From positions 1 to 59,639 of the forward strand of contig DBDG01000044.1 in the NCBI GenBank assembly GCA_002293475.1: a DNA stretch of 59,639 nucleotides, in the 5' to 3' direction. Below, piece after piece: positions 15,908 to 25,378 of the stretch (the first letter of the stretch is position 1; every line of letters starts with the position of its first letter). A program made the translations under genes and the position numbers. The DNA comes from Lachnospiraceae bacterium UBA938 (lineage in GTDB: Bacteria > Bacillota > Clostridia > Lachnospirales > Lachnospiraceae). The notes beneath the pieces are model-generated. The model was not told the origin of the DNA and did no database searches. It saw nothing but the letters and a program-made list of their open reading frames with translations.

Positions 15908-18190
15908 TTACTCTTCTTCCTCTTCATAAAGATAAAAATCTATCGTTCTTTCCCATCGGTTGGCATCTTTGACCTTTATCTTAATCTTCTGTCCCAGCCG
16001 GAAGGTGCGGCCGGTATCTTTTCCCACCATCTCATAGTTCTGCTCATCATACCGGTAATAATCCCCCGCCAGCGACGCCACATGGATCATGCCTTCAATC
16101 GTATTCGGAAGCTCAACATAGATGCCCCAGCCGGTGATGCCCGAGATTACTCCCTCGTAAACTTCTCCGATGCAAGCTTCCATATATTCAGTCTTTTTCA
16201 GCTTATCGACTTCCCGCTCGGCTTCATCGGCGCGACGCTCCCTGACCGAGGACTGCTTTGCCACCTCGGCCATGATGAGGCGGTAGTGTTCCATCCGTTC
16301 TTCCCTTAAGCGCCCTCTGAGCTGTTCCTTGATGATACGGTGGATCTGCAGATCAGGATAACGGCGGATCGGGGAAGTAAAATGGCAGTAATAAGGGCAT
16401 GCCAAGCCAAAATGCCCGGTACATTCCGCGGAATACTGCGCCCGCTTCATGCTTCGCAGCGCCAAGCGGCTGATCAAGGCTTCATGAGGGGTTCCCTCGG
16501 TCTTCGTCAGCAGCTTCTGAATCTCTTTGGGGTGGACTTCATCTGCCGAATTACTCCCGGAACTAGTTCCCCGCTTGTCGTTTTTTGCCATCCCTAGGTT
16601 ATCACCGCCATGCTCCTGACTGTTGCTCCTGCCGCGGCGGGATAATTTTAAAGAATAGCCGAAATTGCGGATAAAGATACTCAGCTGCCATATCTTCTCA
16701 GGATCGGGATCGTCATGGGTGCGGTATATAAACGGGATTTCCAGCCAGTAAAAATGCTGGGCCACGGTTTCATTGGCAAGCAGCATGAACTCTTCTATGA
16801 TTTTGGTTGCCGTATCGCTTTCATAAGGTTTTATCTCAATCGGTATGCCCTCCGGGGTTAACCGGATCTTGCTCTCCGGAAAATCAAAATCAATGGAGCC
16901 GCGCTTTTTTCTTTTCCTTCTTAAGACTGCCGCCAAGCCTTCCATAGCCTGGAACATCGGGTGAAAATCCTGATATTCCGCGATCCGCTCCGGATTCTTG
17001 TCCTCCAGCATCTCCCTGACGGCAGCATATGTCATCCGCTTATCCACCCGGATAACGGTTTCCGCCAGCTCATAATCCAGCACCTCGCCAGCCGGCGATA
17101 TCAGCATGATACAGCTCAAGGCCAAGCGATCCGTGCCTTCGTTCAGTGAACATATCCCGTTCGACAAGGCATGGGGCAGCATCGGGATGACCCGGTCAAC
17201 CAGATAAACACTGGTGCCCCGGTTCAGAGCCTCACGGTCAAGGGCGGAGCTTTCCTGCACATAATTGGTCACATCGGCAATGTGCACTCCCAAACGGTAG
17301 TTTTCCCCCTCTATGCTCAGGCTGACCGCATCATCAAGATCTTTGGCATCTTCTCCGTCGATGGTCACCATCGTGACGTCCCGCAGATCCCTCCGGCCTT
17401 CCCGGTCTGCCTCCGACACTTCTTTGGCGACCCTTGCGGCCTGGTTTATCACTTTTTCCGTAAATTCCTGCGGCAGGTCAAAGGTCTTCACGATGGACAG
17501 GATGTCTACGCCCGGGTCATTGACATGTCCTAGGATTTCTATGATCCGTCCCTCCGGGTTGCGCCCTCCGTCACCGTAATCCGTCAGTTCCGCCACCACC
17601 TTGTGCCCATCCACGGCACCTTGGGAACGTTCCGCCGGAATAAAAATATCACGTGATATTTTACTGCTGTCGGGGATGACAAAACCGAAGTTCGGCGATT
17701 GTTCATAAATGCCCACGACCCGGCTGACGGCACGCTCTACGACCCTGACGACCCTAGCCTCCTGACGCTTCCCCCTAAGCACGTCACCGGCCAATTCTAC
17801 TTGGACGATGTCCTTATGGAAGGCGCCGTTATTCTGGCCTTCGGGAATAAAAAGATCTTCTTCCCGGCCGGCTATTTCCACAAAGCCAAAACCGCGGGGA
17901 TTGCTGAGATAGGTTCCCACTAGATCAGCGTCAGCCGATTCCGGCCGGCCGGCTCCGGCCGCCGGCTTTTCGGCGTCATGAACCGGCTGGCTGTATTTAC
18001 CTCTTTTTGATATCGCCAGCCGGCCCTCTGCCAGCAATTCTTCCAGCACCTGCCTAAGGGCCGGCCGGTCTTCCGGCCGCACCTCAAGGAAAACCGCCAG
18101 CTCTTTTTCTTTCATCGGCACATACAGTTCTTCTTTTACCAGCCTGCCGATCAATTCCTTGCGCTGATCAATCTCTTCTCTGTTCATCAT
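15908..18190 (-). CDS. rnr: ribonuclease R
   Basis: A processive 3'-5' exoribonuclease of 760 residues, which degrades structured RNA and cooperates with tmRNA. It has an N-terminal helix-turn-helix-like part (about 1-70), cold-shock domains, the RNB catalytic domain with TIDGEDAKDLDDAV, HFTSPIRRYPDLQIHR near the C-terminal side, and an S1 domain from about 670. Oddly, a polar low-complexity stretch of about 35 residues (near 517-552, with GDNLGMAKND and GTSSGSNSAD) interrupts the catalytic domain where relatives have only a few residues. The start is ATG 18190, or the next codon; the ribosome site is weak. Confidence 0.96.
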   Translation of the reverse strand: MMNREEIDQRKELIGRLVKEELYVPMKEKELAVFLEVRPEDRPALRQVLEELLAEGRLAISKRGKYSQPVHDAEKPAAGAGRPESADADLVGTYLSNPRGFGFVEIAGREEDLFIPEGQNNGAFHKDIVQVELAGDVLRGKRQEARVVRVVERAVSRVVGIYEQSPNFGFVIPDSSKISRDIFIPAERSQGAVDGHKVVAELTDYGDGGRNPEGRIIEILGHVNDPGVDILSIVKTFDLPQEFTEKVINQAARVAKEVSEADREGRRDLRDVTMVTIDGEDAKDLDDAVSLSIEGENYRLGVHIADVTNYVQESSALDREALNRGTSVYLVDRVIPMLPHALSNGICSLNEGTDRLALSCIMLISPAGEVLDYELAETVIRVDKRMTYAAVREMLEDKNPERIAEYQDFHPMFQAMEGLAAVLRRKRKKRGSIDFDFPESKIRLTPEGIPIEIKPYESDTATKIIEEFMLLANETVAQHFYWLEIPFIYRTHDDPDPEKIWQLSIFIRNFGYSLKLSRRGRSNSQEHGGDNLGMAKNDKRGTSSGSNSADEVHPKEIQKLLTKTEGTPHEALISRLALRSMKRAQYSAECTGHFGLACPYYCHFTSPIRRYPDLQIHRIIKEQLRGRLREERMEHYRLIMAEVAKQSSVRERRADEAEREVDKLKKTEYMEACIGEVYEGVISGITGWGIYVELPNTIEGMIHVASLAGDYYRYDEQNYEMVGKDTGRTFRLGQKIKIKVKDANRWERTIDFYLYEEEEE

Positions 18191-18252
18191 TTTCTTGTTT
18201 TCATATCCTATACATCTATTTTAATATCTATTATCCAAGTTCCTAAAGATCT

Positions 18253-18286
18253 AAAAATAAAAAGCACTCCGTTAAAGAGTGCTCTT
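18253..18286 (-). terminator. terminator after secG
   Basis: On the minus strand, AAGAGCACTC and GAGTGCTTTT form a stem around TTTAACG, followed by a T-rich tract. It lies 14 bases past the secG stop, before rnr. Confidence 0.85.
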
Positions 18287-18299
18287 CGATCCATCCATC

Positions 18300-18539
18300 T
18301 TAAAATACATTAAGATTCAAAACTACCGCAAGGAGCAGGAAGCCTATGGCCAAGTACTTGGTTACCTTGACAAGGGTTCCTTCCATGGAACGCCCTTTAT
18401 TCTTCCCCCAGTATGACTCGGCCGCACCGCTTATCGAGCCGAGGCCCGCCGATTTCCCCTCTTGCAGCAATACCAGCACTACTAATGCAACGCAGATTAT
18501 AATGAATATAACCGTCAATATGATTCTAAGTACCGCCAT
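18300..18539 (-). CDS. secG: preprotein translocase subunit SecG
   Basis: SecG is the small accessory subunit of the SecYEG channel. The 79 residues hold two membrane helices, about 3-23 and 55-77, separated by EGKSAGLGSISGAAESYWGKNKG, the usual SecG loop. The start is ATG 18539, behind GGAGG; the frame is open to 18551. It lies between eno and rnr, as in many Firmicutes, and has its own promoter and terminator. Confidence 0.95.
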   Translation of the reverse strand: MAVLRIILTVIFIIICVALVVLVLLQEGKSAGLGSISGAAESYWGKNKGRSMEGTLVKVTKYLAIGFLLLAVVLNLNVF

Positions 18540-18592
18540 AATTACCTCCATATATCATGAACCATCTAAAACTTTGGTGTCAAGCAGTACTC

Positions 18593-18621
18593 ATTGTAAC
18601 ATATGAATTGCCAAATTACAA
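18593..18621 (-). promoter_or_regulatory. promoter of secG
   Basis: On the minus strand TTGTAA (18616-18621) and TACAAT (18593-18598) are 17 bases apart, about 55 bases upstream of the secG start. Confidence 0.6.
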
Positions 18622-18634
18622 GCTGTTTTTCTAA

Positions 18635-18667
18635 AATCTGCTTCCAATCTGCTTCCAATCTGCTTCC
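18635..18667. repeat. three tandem copies of an 11-bp unit
   Basis: AATCTGCTTCC occurs three times head to tail between the eno stop and the secG promoter. No protein is encoded here and the role is unknown. Confidence 0.9.
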
Positions 18668-18702
18668 AACCGGCTTTCATCCTGTTTAACGGTGAATGGA
18701 CA

Positions 18703-20022
18703 TCATATTTTATTAAACGGATCCTTATAACATGATGCGTTCCCCATGTCTTCCTCTATCCGCAGCAGGCGGTTATATTTGGCCACGCGGTCGCTGCGGC
18801 AGGGCGCGCCGGTCTTGATCTGGCCGGCATTTACCGCTACTGCCAGGTCAGCTATAAAGGTATCTTCCGTTTCGCCGGAACGGTGGGAAATTACCGCTTT
18901 ATAGGCATTTTTATGGGCCATCTCAATGGCTTCCATAGTCTCCGTCACAGTGCCGATCTGATTGACCTTGATCAAAATAGCATTGGCTGTCTTGAGCTTG
19001 ATACCGGCATCCAGACGCTTGGTATTGGTCACAAAGAGGTCGTCACCGACCAGCTGGATCCGGTCTCCCAGCCTAGCGGTCAGCTCCTTCCAGCCATCCC
19101 AGTCATCCTCCGCCAGCCCGTCCTCGATGGAGACAATCGGAAAGCGCGCGGCCAGCTCTTCATAATAAGTAATCATCTCCTGGGTATCACGCACGACATC
19201 CTGATTCTTTAACCTGCTTTCGCCGGGAAAATGATATTTCTTTGTTTCTTCACGGTACAGCTCACTGGACGCCACATCTAGGGCTATCTTAACATCTTGG
19301 CCGGATAGATAGCCGGCTGCCGTTACCGCCGATACGATCAATTCCAGCACCGCCACCGCATCCGGCAGGTCTGGCGCAAAACCGCCTTCATCGCCGACGC
19401 CCGTGGACAGGCCCCGGTGCTCCAGGATCTTTTTCAGATGATGATAAATCTCGGCGCATATCCGCAGCCCCTCGCTGAAACTGTCTGCTTTAACCGGCAT
19501 GATCATAAACTCCTGAAAGTCCACCGTGTTCGCCGCATGCTTGCCACCGTTCAGGATATTCATCATCGGAACCGGCATCAGCCTGGTATGAACGCCGCCC
19601 AGATACTGGTACAGCGGAAGCCCGACGGCCTCCGCCGCCGCTCTGGCCACAGCCATAGACACCGCCAGCATCGCATTGGCTCCCAGATTACCCTTGTTGT
19701 CAGTTCCGTCCTCAGCAATCATAATCCGGTCAATCTCTTTCTGATTCAAGCCATTCTTCCCCGTGACAGCATCCCGGATCTTGCTGTTGATATTTTTGAC
19801 AGCCTTTTTAACGCCAAGCCCAAAGTATCTTGTTTCACCGTCACGCAGTTCCACCGCCTCGAACTGCCCGGTACTGGCTCCCGAAGGTACCGCCGCCGTA
19901 CCGGTGTAACGCTTCCCAGTCACCGAGTCCGTCAGCACGACCTCGGCTTCGGCGGTAGGATTTCCTCTTGAATCCAGTATTTCTCTTCCCTGTACCCGGG
20001 TTATCTGCATATATTTATCCAT
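18703..20022 (-). CDS. eno: enolase
   Basis: Enolase interconverts 2-phosphoglycerate and phosphoenolpyruvate. The 439 residues show REILDSRGNPTAE at the N-terminus, the catalytic-loop region VPSGASTGQFEAVELRDG, MNILNGGKHA, GVGDEGGFAP with a catalytic Glu, SIEDGLAEDDW, LVGDDLFVTN, LIKVNQIGT with the catalytic Lys, and SHRSGETEDTF. The start is ATG 20022, six bases after GGAGG. It is first in eno-secG-rnr-smpB-ssrA and has its own promoter. Confidence 0.98.
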   Translation of the reverse strand: MDKYMQITRVQGREILDSRGNPTAEAEVVLTDSVTGKRYTGTAAVPSGASTGQFEAVELRDGETRYFGLGVKKAVKNINSKIRDAVTGKNGLNQKEIDRIMIAEDGTDNKGNLGANAMLAVSMAVARAAAEAVGLPLYQYLGGVHTRLMPVPMMNILNGGKHAANTVDFQEFMIMPVKADSFSEGLRICAEIYHHLKKILEHRGLSTGVGDEGGFAPDLPDAVAVLELIVSAVTAAGYLSGQDVKIALDVASSELYREETKKYHFPGESRLKNQDVVRDTQEMITYYEELAARFPIVSIEDGLAEDDWDGWKELTARLGDRIQLVGDDLFVTNTKRLDAGIKLKTANAILIKVNQIGTVTETMEAIEMAHKNAYKAVISHRSGETEDTFIADLAVAVNAGQIKTGAPCRSDRVAKYNRLLRIEEDMGNASCYKDPFNKI

Positions 20023-20084
20023 TCTTGACCTCCGTCATCCATGATCATTTTCACTTATATTATTTCCCCAAATCCAATGAATCA

Positions 20085-20112
20085 TGTATATCTAATAAAT
20101 TAAATAGGTCAA
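20085..20112 (-). promoter_or_regulatory. promoter of eno
   Basis: On the minus strand TTGACC (20107-20112) and TATACA (20085-20090) are 16 bases apart, about 60 bases upstream of the eno start. Confidence 0.6.
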
Positions 20113-20207
20113 GGTACCCTGTATACGCCTTCTTTATCTTACTATCATCTGGCCATATGAAAATCAAAAACCAGGGGCGGAGGGAAACGAACTAGTAAAT
20201 GGCCGGT

Positions 20208-22154
20208 TCAGCCCCGTTTCCGCACATTAAACTTTTCAATAAACACGACAAATTCCTCCTCCGGTATCGGCTTGGAGAAATAATAACCCTGCAGGTAGTC
20301 AACCCCCATGGCTTCCAGGTATTCCTTCTGCTCGCGTGTTTCCACGCCCTCGGCGACAATCTTCATGTTCATGCGCTTCACCATCGCTACGGCGCTTCCT
20401 AAGACAATCTTGCCTTTATCATCAGCGGCATAGGTAGCCATGTCGATCATTGATTTATCCAGCTTGATCATGTCCAAGGGCAGGTCCATCAGCGAGTCGA
20501 TATTGGAATATCCGGTTCCGAAATCATCCAAGGAAAAGCGGATGCCGCGTTCATACAGTTCCTGCATGTTTTCCCGCAACCGCCGGGGGGAATTGACCGC
20601 CGCCGTCTCCGTCACCTCTAGGTTGATCCGGTTGCTGGAAATACCATATTCCTGCATCATGCCGGATAATTTGTCGGAAAAACTTTCCTGCATGCACTGA
20701 ATCATCGAGAGATTGATCTCTATATACTGTAAACCCTTGCTCATCAGTTCATTGTCCCTGATAAAGGCAAATACTTTCCGGAAGATGATGTCGCTGATCG
20801 GCAGGATCAGCCCGCTCTTTTCGGCAATCGGGATAAATTCGGCCGGCGATATCATCCCCATCTCCGGATCTTCCAGCCTGACAAGGGCTTCCGCGGTGGC
20901 GATATTATCCTCGGACACACAGTAAATCGGCTGAAAATACATCTCAAAGCTTTTCTTTTCGATAGCCCGGCGCAAAGCTCCTTCCACGTCGGTCTTGCGC
21001 TGTAAGAACTGCATGTCCACCGCCCTAGCATATAGGAACCATTTGTGGCTGGCGTCCAGTGCCCCCAGATAATCGCTGTATGAGTAGACGGTCTCCACAT
21101 CCTGGGCATCTTCCGGCAGCCGGATTTCAATGATCCTTGCCGTCATGTCGGTCTCCCCGCTCCCGTAGCGCCACTTCTTCATAAACCTTTCATCTAGGGA
21201 ACGCATGACCTCCGGCACCTGCCCTTCCGCTTCGATCCTGAGCATGATCCCGAACAATTCACTGCCCAGCTGAAATACATTGCGGGAAAACCGCTGATCC
21301 AAGTAATCGGCAATCTCTTTCAGGATCTGGTTGGCGGTTTCTACTCCCATGACCTGCTTTAGGACGGGAATGTCTTCTATGAATATCACGATCAGGTGGT
21401 TGCTGTGATAGTGGCGGCGGTTGAACAGGAAGCTTTTACGGAAGGCATGGGGATTAAACAGCCCGGTGGTCATATCAAGGTACTCCTCCGGGTTCTGAAT
21501 ATTGACATACAGGATCAGGATCGCGATTGCCAGCCCGAAGACATCCGAGATATGTGCCGGAAATACGAGGCGGAACCAGCCGGGGATACAGACCGCCACG
21601 ACGGCCAGGCACAACACCGCTTTCAGCTTTGCCGGCAGCAGCTCCTTTAAAAAGGCACCATAAGCCGCAATGTAAACCAGATAAATAAAAAACATCAGAT
21701 ATATGACATAGCGGTAATCACCCGCATGATACTGCCCGTTCTGATCATAATAAAAAACCATGCCGGTAAAAGGATTGGTAATCAGCATGATACACGGCAG
21801 GATGACCGGCACCGTCAGGCATATCTTGGTCAGCAGCCGCTCTTGGCTGAAAGCACGGTCGGTAAGTGCCATTACATATAAGCCGAAGACTAGGATGGTA
21901 AATAGTTCCAAGGCATAAAACATGTAGTTGTTCAGATAGCCTGCCCATAACGGTATGTCCTCCGGATACATTATGCCCAGCACATTGGAGATGTCGGTTG
22001 CCGCGACCAGCAAGGCCATGCATAACAAGGTCGTATACAGGCGGTTCTGCATGCTTTTCAGTCTTTTTTTGGAAAGATAGGTGATCAGGACTACCGTCAT
22101 CAGAATGATGGAGCAGATGTTGTATGCCAAGTTAAAGGTGTTGATATGAAGCAT
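20208..22154 (-). CDS. membrane EAL-domain cyclic-di-GMP phosphodiesterase
   Basis: A 648-residue protein with about seven membrane helices in the first 225 residues, a degenerate GGDEF region at about 235-380 and a C-terminal EAL domain at about 400-640. The GGDEF signature is replaced by LGSELF, so diguanylate cyclase activity is not expected. The EAL domain keeps its metal and substrate residues: AEALVRL, EINLS, EVTET, LDDFGTGYSN, IKLDKSM and AEGVET. It therefore probably hydrolyses cyclic-di-GMP under control of a membrane sensor. It stands alone, divergent from the PMT-like gene. The ATG at 22154 follows GGAGG-like sequence (CTAGGAGGGTAAC). Confidence 0.92.
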   Translation of the reverse strand: MLHINTFNLAYNICSIILMTVVLITYLSKKRLKSMQNRLYTTLLCMALLVAATDISNVLGIMYPEDIPLWAGYLNNYMFYALELFTILVFGLYVMALTDRAFSQERLLTKICLTVPVILPCIMLITNPFTGMVFYYDQNGQYHAGDYRYVIYLMFFIYLVYIAAYGAFLKELLPAKLKAVLCLAVVAVCIPGWFRLVFPAHISDVFGLAIAILILYVNIQNPEEYLDMTTGLFNPHAFRKSFLFNRRHYHSNHLIVIFIEDIPVLKQVMGVETANQILKEIADYLDQRFSRNVFQLGSELFGIMLRIEAEGQVPEVMRSLDERFMKKWRYGSGETDMTARIIEIRLPEDAQDVETVYSYSDYLGALDASHKWFLYARAVDMQFLQRKTDVEGALRRAIEKKSFEMYFQPIYCVSEDNIATAEALVRLEDPEMGMISPAEFIPIAEKSGLILPISDIIFRKVFAFIRDNELMSKGLQYIEINLSMIQCMQESFSDKLSGMMQEYGISSNRINLEVTETAAVNSPRRLRENMQELYERGIRFSLDDFGTGYSNIDSLMDLPLDMIKLDKSMIDMATYAADDKGKIVLGSAVAMVKRMNMKIVAEGVETREQKEYLEAMGVDYLQGYYFSKPIPEEEFVVFIEKFNVRKRG

Positions 22155-22300
22155 TGTTACCCTCCTAGTTTGCGGTGATATTTGGGGCTATACCGGTCTT
22201 CTAATAATAACATTTTTTGCGATAAAATACAAATATTTTGACATTATTTGCTATTCGGAAGGAATATTGCTATACTTGTCTATATCAGGAGGCTAGGCCA

Positions 22301-23947
22301 ATGAAACTTATTGATTATTTGATTTCAGGAAGCATTACTTTACTTTTTACCGTACTGGTTTTGTTCCATATCGGGAATACGGAAGCACCGGAAAGCTTCT
22401 ATACGGCAACCCGCGCAAACTGTGATATTATCCTTGACTTGGGTGAGAACACCCAGGTCAGCCATATTTATATATACCTGGGACATCTAAATACCCGCTC
22501 CTTTACGGTTTCCACTTATAATGTGAACACCAATATGTGGGATCTGCTGAACAGTTCCGCGGCTGCCGAATCGGTTTTTGACTGGAACCGGATCGACATT
22601 GCCTATGACATACATTATCTGGGGCTGGTAGCCATCGATGACGAAGCCGTACTCGGCGAAATAGTGATCATTGATGACAGCGGTTCGGCCGTCCGGCCGG
22701 TAAACGCATCGAACTATCCGGCACTGTTCGATGAGCAGGACACTTTTGTCTCCCCGCCGACTTATTGGTCCGGATCAATGTTTGACGAAGTATATCATGG
22801 CCGGACTGCCTATGAATTTATCCACGGCCTGACCACTTATGAGACCACTCATCCGCCGCTGGGGAAAACCCTAATTTCACTGGGCATCCGGCTGTTCGGC
22901 ATGACCCCCTTCGGCTGGCGGTTTATTCCCGCTTTATTTGGCATCCTGATGATCCCGCTGATCTATCTGTTCGGCAAGCTGCTTTTTGACAATAAACTGG
23001 CAGCGGCCGCCGTTACCGTGCTGCTGGCCGCCGACTGTATGCATTATACCCTTTCCCGGATTGCTACCATCGATATATTCGCGGCTTTCTTTATCTTGCT
23101 GATGTATTACTTGCTCTTGCGGTACTTTTTAACCGATATGAAGAAGCTGCCCGGGAATCCTTATCTTCCTCTGGGCTTGTGCGGCATCGCCATGGGTCTT
23201 GGCGTTGCTGTCAAATGGACCGGCATCTATGCCGGAATCGGGCTTGCGCTGCTCTTCTTCTGGTATCTGATCAACCATGTCCCGCCCAAGGAGAAGCTGC
23301 TTAAGCTGCTAGGATTCTGCCTGCTTTTCTTCTGTCTCATCCCGGCCGGCATCTATCTGCTTTCTTATCTGCCGTTCGTCGATGGCTGGGGACGTGACAA
23401 CCTTTTCTTAGTCGCATGGGAAAACACAAAATATATCCTGTCTTACCATTCCGAACTGGTGGCGGATCATTACTATTCCTCACCCTTTTATGAATGGCCG
23501 TATATCCACATGCCGCTTTTATATGCTACCGATATGGTCAGCAGCACGATGGTCAGTTCGGTCAGTTGCATGGGCAATCCGGCCATTTGGTGGTTCGGGA
23601 TTCCCTGTATCCTGTTTGCCATGTACCGGTGGCTGGTAAAGCAGGATAACACCGCCGGCTTTCTGGTAATCGCTTATCTGGTACAGTATGTTCCGTGGTT
23701 TTTCGTCGGCAGGATAACCTTTATCTATCATTATTTCCCATCTTCCTTATTCATGATCCTGCTGATCGGCGATGCGCTGAACCGGTTTGCCCGGCTGAAG
23801 CCTTGGTGCGTCAAGGCTGTCTACGGCTATCTGTCCGTCGCCGTCCTCACGTTCCTAGTCTTTTTCCCGGTCATCTCCGGCATCCCGGCTGACTGGGACT
23901 ATGAATTCAGCCTCCGCCTGCTAAATGACTGGATCCTTGTCCTTTAG
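22301..23947 (+). CDS. PMT-family (GT39-like) membrane glycosyltransferase
   Basis: A 548-residue polytopic protein resembling dolichyl-phosphate-mannose protein mannosyltransferases, which move a sugar from a lipid carrier to an extracytoplasmic acceptor. FDEVYHGRTAYEFIHG supplies the acidic pair expected in the first catalytic loop, followed by THPPLGKTLISLGIRLFGM and LSRIATIDIFAAF. Between the first and second helices lies an extracytoplasmic domain of about 120 residues, not a minimal loop. The start is ATG 22301, eight bases after AGGAGG; the frame is open to 22238. Its stop overlaps that of the convergent glycosyltransferase by four bases. The acceptor is unknown. Confidence 0.85.
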   Translation: MKLIDYLISGSITLLFTVLVLFHIGNTEAPESFYTATRANCDIILDLGENTQVSHIYIYLGHLNTRSFTVSTYNVNTNMWDLLNSSAAAESVFDWNRIDIAYDIHYLGLVAIDDEAVLGEIVIIDDSGSAVRPVNASNYPALFDEQDTFVSPPTYWSGSMFDEVYHGRTAYEFIHGLTTYETTHPPLGKTLISLGIRLFGMTPFGWRFIPALFGILMIPLIYLFGKLLFDNKLAAAAVTVLLAADCMHYTLSRIATIDIFAAFFILLMYYLLLRYFLTDMKKLPGNPYLPLGLCGIAMGLGVAVKWTGIYAGIGLALLFFWYLINHVPPKEKLLKLLGFCLLFFCLIPAGIYLLSYLPFVDGWGRDNLFLVAWENTKYILSYHSELVADHYYSSPFYEWPYIHMPLLYATDMVSSTMVSSVSCMGNPAIWWFGIPCILFAMYRWLVKQDNTAGFLVIAYLVQYVPWFFVGRITFIYHYFPSSLFMILLIGDALNRFARLKPWCVKAVYGYLSVAVLTFLVFFPVISGIPADWDYEFSLRLLNDWILVL

Positions 23948-25188
23948 GCTTTGGGCTTAAGCCGTTCTACCTTCCTAGTCTGTTTATGGAAGTCTAGCCC
24001 TACGGCTATCAGCAAAGCCAGCTGCAGCAAGGCATGCTGCAGCGGCGGGATTCCCTCCATTCCAAACAGATAGGGCATGTAGGCGATCAGAGAACTGATG
24101 ATCAGACCTGCCGCCGCCGGTATCATGCGGGGGCGGAGAATGGCATAAACAACCGCCGTCACATCAATCAGCAGGCCGTACCGCTCATGCATATGTGGCA
24201 GGCAGTATACTATGATGCCGACACTTAATAAAGCCGTCGTAACCATCAGTTCCCCGTCCATCCTGACTTTCTTTCCATATAGATAATAGGCCAGACAGCC
24301 TAAAAGCAGAATAACCGCGAATATACCCGTCCTGCCCAGTCCTTCGATAATATACCCGCTGCCATAGGTCTGCCCGAAAAAGGCATAGATATTGGGGTAA
24401 TTGAGGGTCAGCCAAGGATAATAGTTCGTCTGTTCCAAGTAAACTCCGATCGCCTTCCATATGTTCCGTCCCATCAGGATGCCGGGCACCGCCAATACCA
24501 GATAAGGGATGGGTAACAGCAAGAAATCCGGCAGTCTCACTTCCCGCTTTTTGCCGTCCGCCAGAACAAGCGGGCACAGCCAGACGATGACATAAAGCGG
24601 CAGGATGAAAAGCGCCTGCAGCTTAAAAGCCAAGCCGGCGGCTGTCATCAGCAATGCCCGGCTACTGTGTCCTCTGCATAGATAATAGATACCATAAAGC
24701 AGGAAAGTAATATAAATCATGTCACACTGGCACCAGAAGGCTCCGTTCAGGACTACAGTCGGAGCCAGCAGCAGCCCGCCCATTCCCAGTATCGCCTTAT
24801 GGGTGTTGTGTGTCACCTGGTACAGGATCAGGAAGACGGCAATGGAAGCCATATAATCAAAGAAAACCGATACCGACTTTAACAGATAAAGCGGATCGGC
24901 GTCAATATAAGATAAAAGGCTCATGATAATCATGTAGGCGGCGGAATAATTGGATATCTCATGCCCAAGCGAAGGCAGGCCGCCATGGTACCTGATCGCT
25001 TTCATCCAGTCATCTAAAAAGCCGCTATAATCCCCGGAGACATGCGGAAACAAGGGCAGCCTGATCAGCAGGGCAAACGTCAAGAGACATATGATGAAGG
25101 TGATATCGAAAACCGTGAACGTTACCCCTTTAACCGTTATCTTCTTTTGAAATATCCTGTCGGTCAACCGTTCCATATCTGCTCCCAT
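23944..25188 (-). CDS. polytopic GT-C type glycosyltransferase
   Basis: A 414-residue integral membrane protein with about ten helices. An early extracytoplasmic loop carries SGDYSGFLDDWMKAIRYHGG, whose Asp pair and position resemble GT-C mannosyltransferases that use polyprenyl-linked sugars. LGMGGLLLAPTVVLNGAFW and MHERYG are also typical. The substrate cannot be read from sequence. ATG 25188 is close to GGAGG; ATG 25176, five bases after GGGAG, is equally possible. The gene converges on the PMT-like gene with a four-base overlap, and the two may serve the same pathway. Confidence 0.8.
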   Translation of the reverse strand: MGADMERLTDRIFQKKITVKGVTFTVFDITFIICLLTFALLIRLPLFPHVSGDYSGFLDDWMKAIRYHGGLPSLGHEISNYSAAYMIIMSLLSYIDADPLYLLKSVSVFFDYMASIAVFLILYQVTHNTHKAILGMGGLLLAPTVVLNGAFWCQCDMIYITFLLYGIYYLCRGHSSRALLMTAAGLAFKLQALFILPLYVIVWLCPLVLADGKKREVRLPDFLLLPIPYLVLAVPGILMGRNIWKAIGVYLEQTNYYPWLTLNYPNIYAFFGQTYGSGYIIEGLGRTGIFAVILLLGCLAYYLYGKKVRMDGELMVTTALLSVGIIVYCLPHMHERYGLLIDVTAVVYAILRPRMIPAAAGLIISSLIAYMPYLFGMEGIPPLQHALLQLALLIAVGLDFHKQTRKVERLKPKA

Positions 25189-25280
25189 GATTCCTCCCGC
25201 TAACTTCAGCTATTATGTTCTGCCTGATATATCGTCTACCTGCATAAGCCTAAACTATTCTGCTGTCATATCAGTATAGC

Positions 25281-25310
25281 AAAAAAACCGCCGGATAGAA
25301 AGCGGTTTTT
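25281..25310. terminator. terminator after the pilin gene
   Basis: AAAAACCGC and GCGGTTTTT form a 9-bp stem around ten bases, with T runs on both strands. It lies about 70 bases past the pilin stop, and a GC-rich hairpin (near 25338-25357) precedes it. Confidence 0.85.
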
Positions 25311-25378
25311 ATCTTTGACAATCTCGTTTTTAGCCAATGCGGCCAAGCTTCGGCCGCAAAGCAGGGAGCCTGGAACGG

